Positions 63,033 through 64,000 of a DNA stretch of 64,000 bases are shown in pieces (within the stretch, counting starts at the first letter, position 1; the number at the start of each line of letters is the position of its first letter). Position numbers and translations under genes: made by a program. Where the stretch lies: positions 932,456 to 996,455 of the forward strand of contig NZ_JAPDMS010000001.1 of assembly GCF_026319365.1 (NCBI RefSeq), read 5' to 3'. The notes under the pieces are model-generated. The model saw only the letters and a list, made by a program, of their open reading frames with translations, ran no database searches and was not told the DNA's origin. Source of the stretch: Methylophaga sp. OBS1. Its GTDB lineage: Bacteria > Pseudomonadota > Gammaproteobacteria > Nitrosococcales > Methylophagaceae.

Positions 63033-63941
63033 TCAGTCTGCCCGTTTTTGAAAACTGAGCGCGTAAGCCGTGGGTCTTGCAAGTAAAACCGGATCATCAG
63101 AAGCCGAGATGCCATCGGTCAATGCCAGCGGATTGAACAGGGTGTTTTTGGCATATTCAGCGCCATTGTCCATGATGTTCTGAATTTCAAGTGTACCCAG
63201 TTCGATGATTTGTCTTTCTTCCGGCCAGACCACGGTAGGATCATTTTTAATATCGTCCTCACTCGCAATCTGTAGCGAGATTGTCATCACGGCTTTGCCT
63301 TGTTCAAGCCGGCTTTTTAATTCAGTGGAGAGATAATCCGGCGCTGCCGATTCGCGTGCGTCTCTATCCAGAAACTGTGAACCATTAACCGGCTCTACCA
63401 GATAACGCCCGTAAACGCGCTCACCATCAGCATTAGTGAAAATAAGGGCATTCAGACCATGATAGTTTTGTGTGGTAAAGCTTTCTGGTGCGGGTTTGTC
63501 CAGTTCAACAAAGCGTTTGGCACTGGGATTGTTTTCAAGAAAGCGGGCAATCGGCGAAGGGGTGGCATCACTGTCACGGGATGCTTTAATCGCTGTCAGT
63601 AACTCAAGAAATTTTTCCGGCGTACTGACCGGGAATCGATTGACGGATAACAACACCATATCAGTCTCATCCCCGTCTTCGAGTAAAAAACGAATAGCCA
63701 TCCCCTTGGGAAAAGCTTCGCCAGACGCATCATGAATTTGCGGGACACCGGTCGCATTTGAAAACCTGACGACAACATCAGTGGGCGTTTTTTGGAAATG
63801 GGGTGCTGTGGTGATCTGGCTGGCCTGAGACGATGGCGTAAAAATGCCTTCAGCCACAATGCCCTCTGCGTGATTAACCCGCTCACCTTCATGGACCACC
63901 TGACAGGGCCACAAAGGTATCGACGATGTTGGCATGGGCAC
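63033..63941 (-). CDS. Catalase-related heme protein (SrpA-like), apparently frameshifted
   Basis: Body of a small catalase of about 300 residues. Seen: the distal His in RVNHAEGIVAEGIF, VVVRFSNATGVPQ, MAIRFLLEDG and the C-terminal RPTAYALSFQKR with the proximal heme Tyr. It lacks the large C-terminal domains of classical catalases, as in the periplasmic SrpA-like group. The open frame has an ATG at 63941, but its first dozen codons are not family-like; the proper N terminus lies in another frame (see next entry). It is either a pseudogene, a sequencing error, or translated from an internal start lacking export. Confidence 0.75.
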   Translation of the reverse strand: MPMPTSSIPLWPCQVVHEGERVNHAEGIVAEGIFTPSSQASQITTAPHFQKTPTDVVVRFSNATGVPQIHDASGEAFPKGMAIRFLLEDGDETDMVLLSVNRFPVSTPEKFLELLTAIKASRDSDATPSPIARFLENNPSAKRFVELDKPAPESFTTQNYHGLNALIFTNADGERVYGRYLVEPVNGSQFLDRDARESAAPDYLSTELKSRLEQGKAVMTISLQIASEDDIKNDPTVVWPEERQIIELGTLEIQNIMDNGAEYAKNTLFNPLALTDGISASDDPVLLARPTAYALSFQKRAD

Positions 63942-64000
63942 TTTCTGCTAATGCCAGTCCCGGCAGAAAAGCCATAAAACAGATACCTATCCAGCCAGAC
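63893..64000 (-). pseudogene. Signal peptide and N terminus of the catalase-like gene in the -1 frame, gene runs off the window
   Basis: Reading the minus strand from 64000 in one frame gives a hydrophobic export signal (...GICFMAFLPGLALAESAHA) and then NIVDTFVALSGGP followed by TGA. Removing one G from the GGTGG near 63897-63901 joins it to the body frame as ALSGVHEGERVNHAEG, the expected catalase N-terminal sequence. The true start codon is probably beyond the window, or at the ATG near 63974. Confidence 0.65.

Noticed and set aside
1..64000. CRISPR arrays, tRNA or rRNA genes and insertion sequences
   Set aside because: No regularly spaced repeats, no cloverleaf-like sequence with CCA-type ends, and no transposase-like frame with terminal repeats was found by eye.

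Overview
The window is a 64 kb piece of a gammaproteobacterial chromosome of roughly even base composition. The conserved block fabF-pabC-mltG-tmk-holB-pilZ-tatD, EttA, cysJI, pqiABC, AcrB-type RND efflux and FecIR signalling all point to Gammaproteobacteria. A Methylophaga-like or other Thiotrichales-type organism would fit, but nothing here fixes the genus. I saw no rRNA or tRNA gene, insertion sequence, phage gene or CRISPR array.

Layout. Positions 1-6510 hold a tightly packed plus-strand housekeeping operon (fatty acid synthesis, folate, peptidoglycan, thymidylate, DNA polymerase clamp loader, PilZ, TatD, SGNH esterase). Positions 6575-13776 hold small periplasmic proteins, a siroheme chelatase of the SirB/CbiX type, a membrane EAL protein and the sulfite reductase pair cysJ-cysI. 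Positions 13777-24739 hold EttA, the D,D-carboxypeptidase DacB, a two-gene sensory unit (binding-protein lipoprotein plus a PhnD-PAS-PAS-GGDEF-EAL-CZB protein), an HPP membrane protein and an MFS transporter. Positions 24711-29424 are a copper-resistance locus (CopS/CopR divergent from CopA-CopB) with a palindromic operator between them.

Positions 29537-32505 are the most interesting part: a 126-residue exported small protein ending in R-A-P-P-L-R sits just upstream of a fused secDF gene. The 3' end of the small gene can pair perfectly over 8 bp with the secDF ribosome-binding site. This is the architecture of a secretion-monitoring translation-arrest peptide of the SecM/VemP/RAPP kind.

Positions 32545-38563 hold NnrS, an OhrR-like MarR regulator, a CBS protein, a DJ-1/PfpI protein with a YeaO-like partner and a binding-protein-fused histidine kinase. 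Positions 38647-42992 are an iron-uptake unit: a Fur-box-like site, a FecI-type sigma factor, FecR and a TonB-dependent receptor. fecR and the receptor share an identical ECF-type promoter pattern. Positions 43142-48463 encode a molybdenum hydroxylase of the IorAB type with its XdhC and MocA maturation factors and an AraC regulator. Positions 48619-54386 are a complete RND efflux operon. The araC and RND promoters carry a matching upstream box at the same distance from the -10 element, which suggests one regulon.

Positions 54922-63012 hold a glutathionyl-hydroquinone reductase, an MMPL exporter with an MlaC-like partner, and a convergent pqiABC operon, so two lipid-trafficking systems face each other. 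The window ends in a catalase-like gene with an apparent single-base frameshift just behind its signal peptide.
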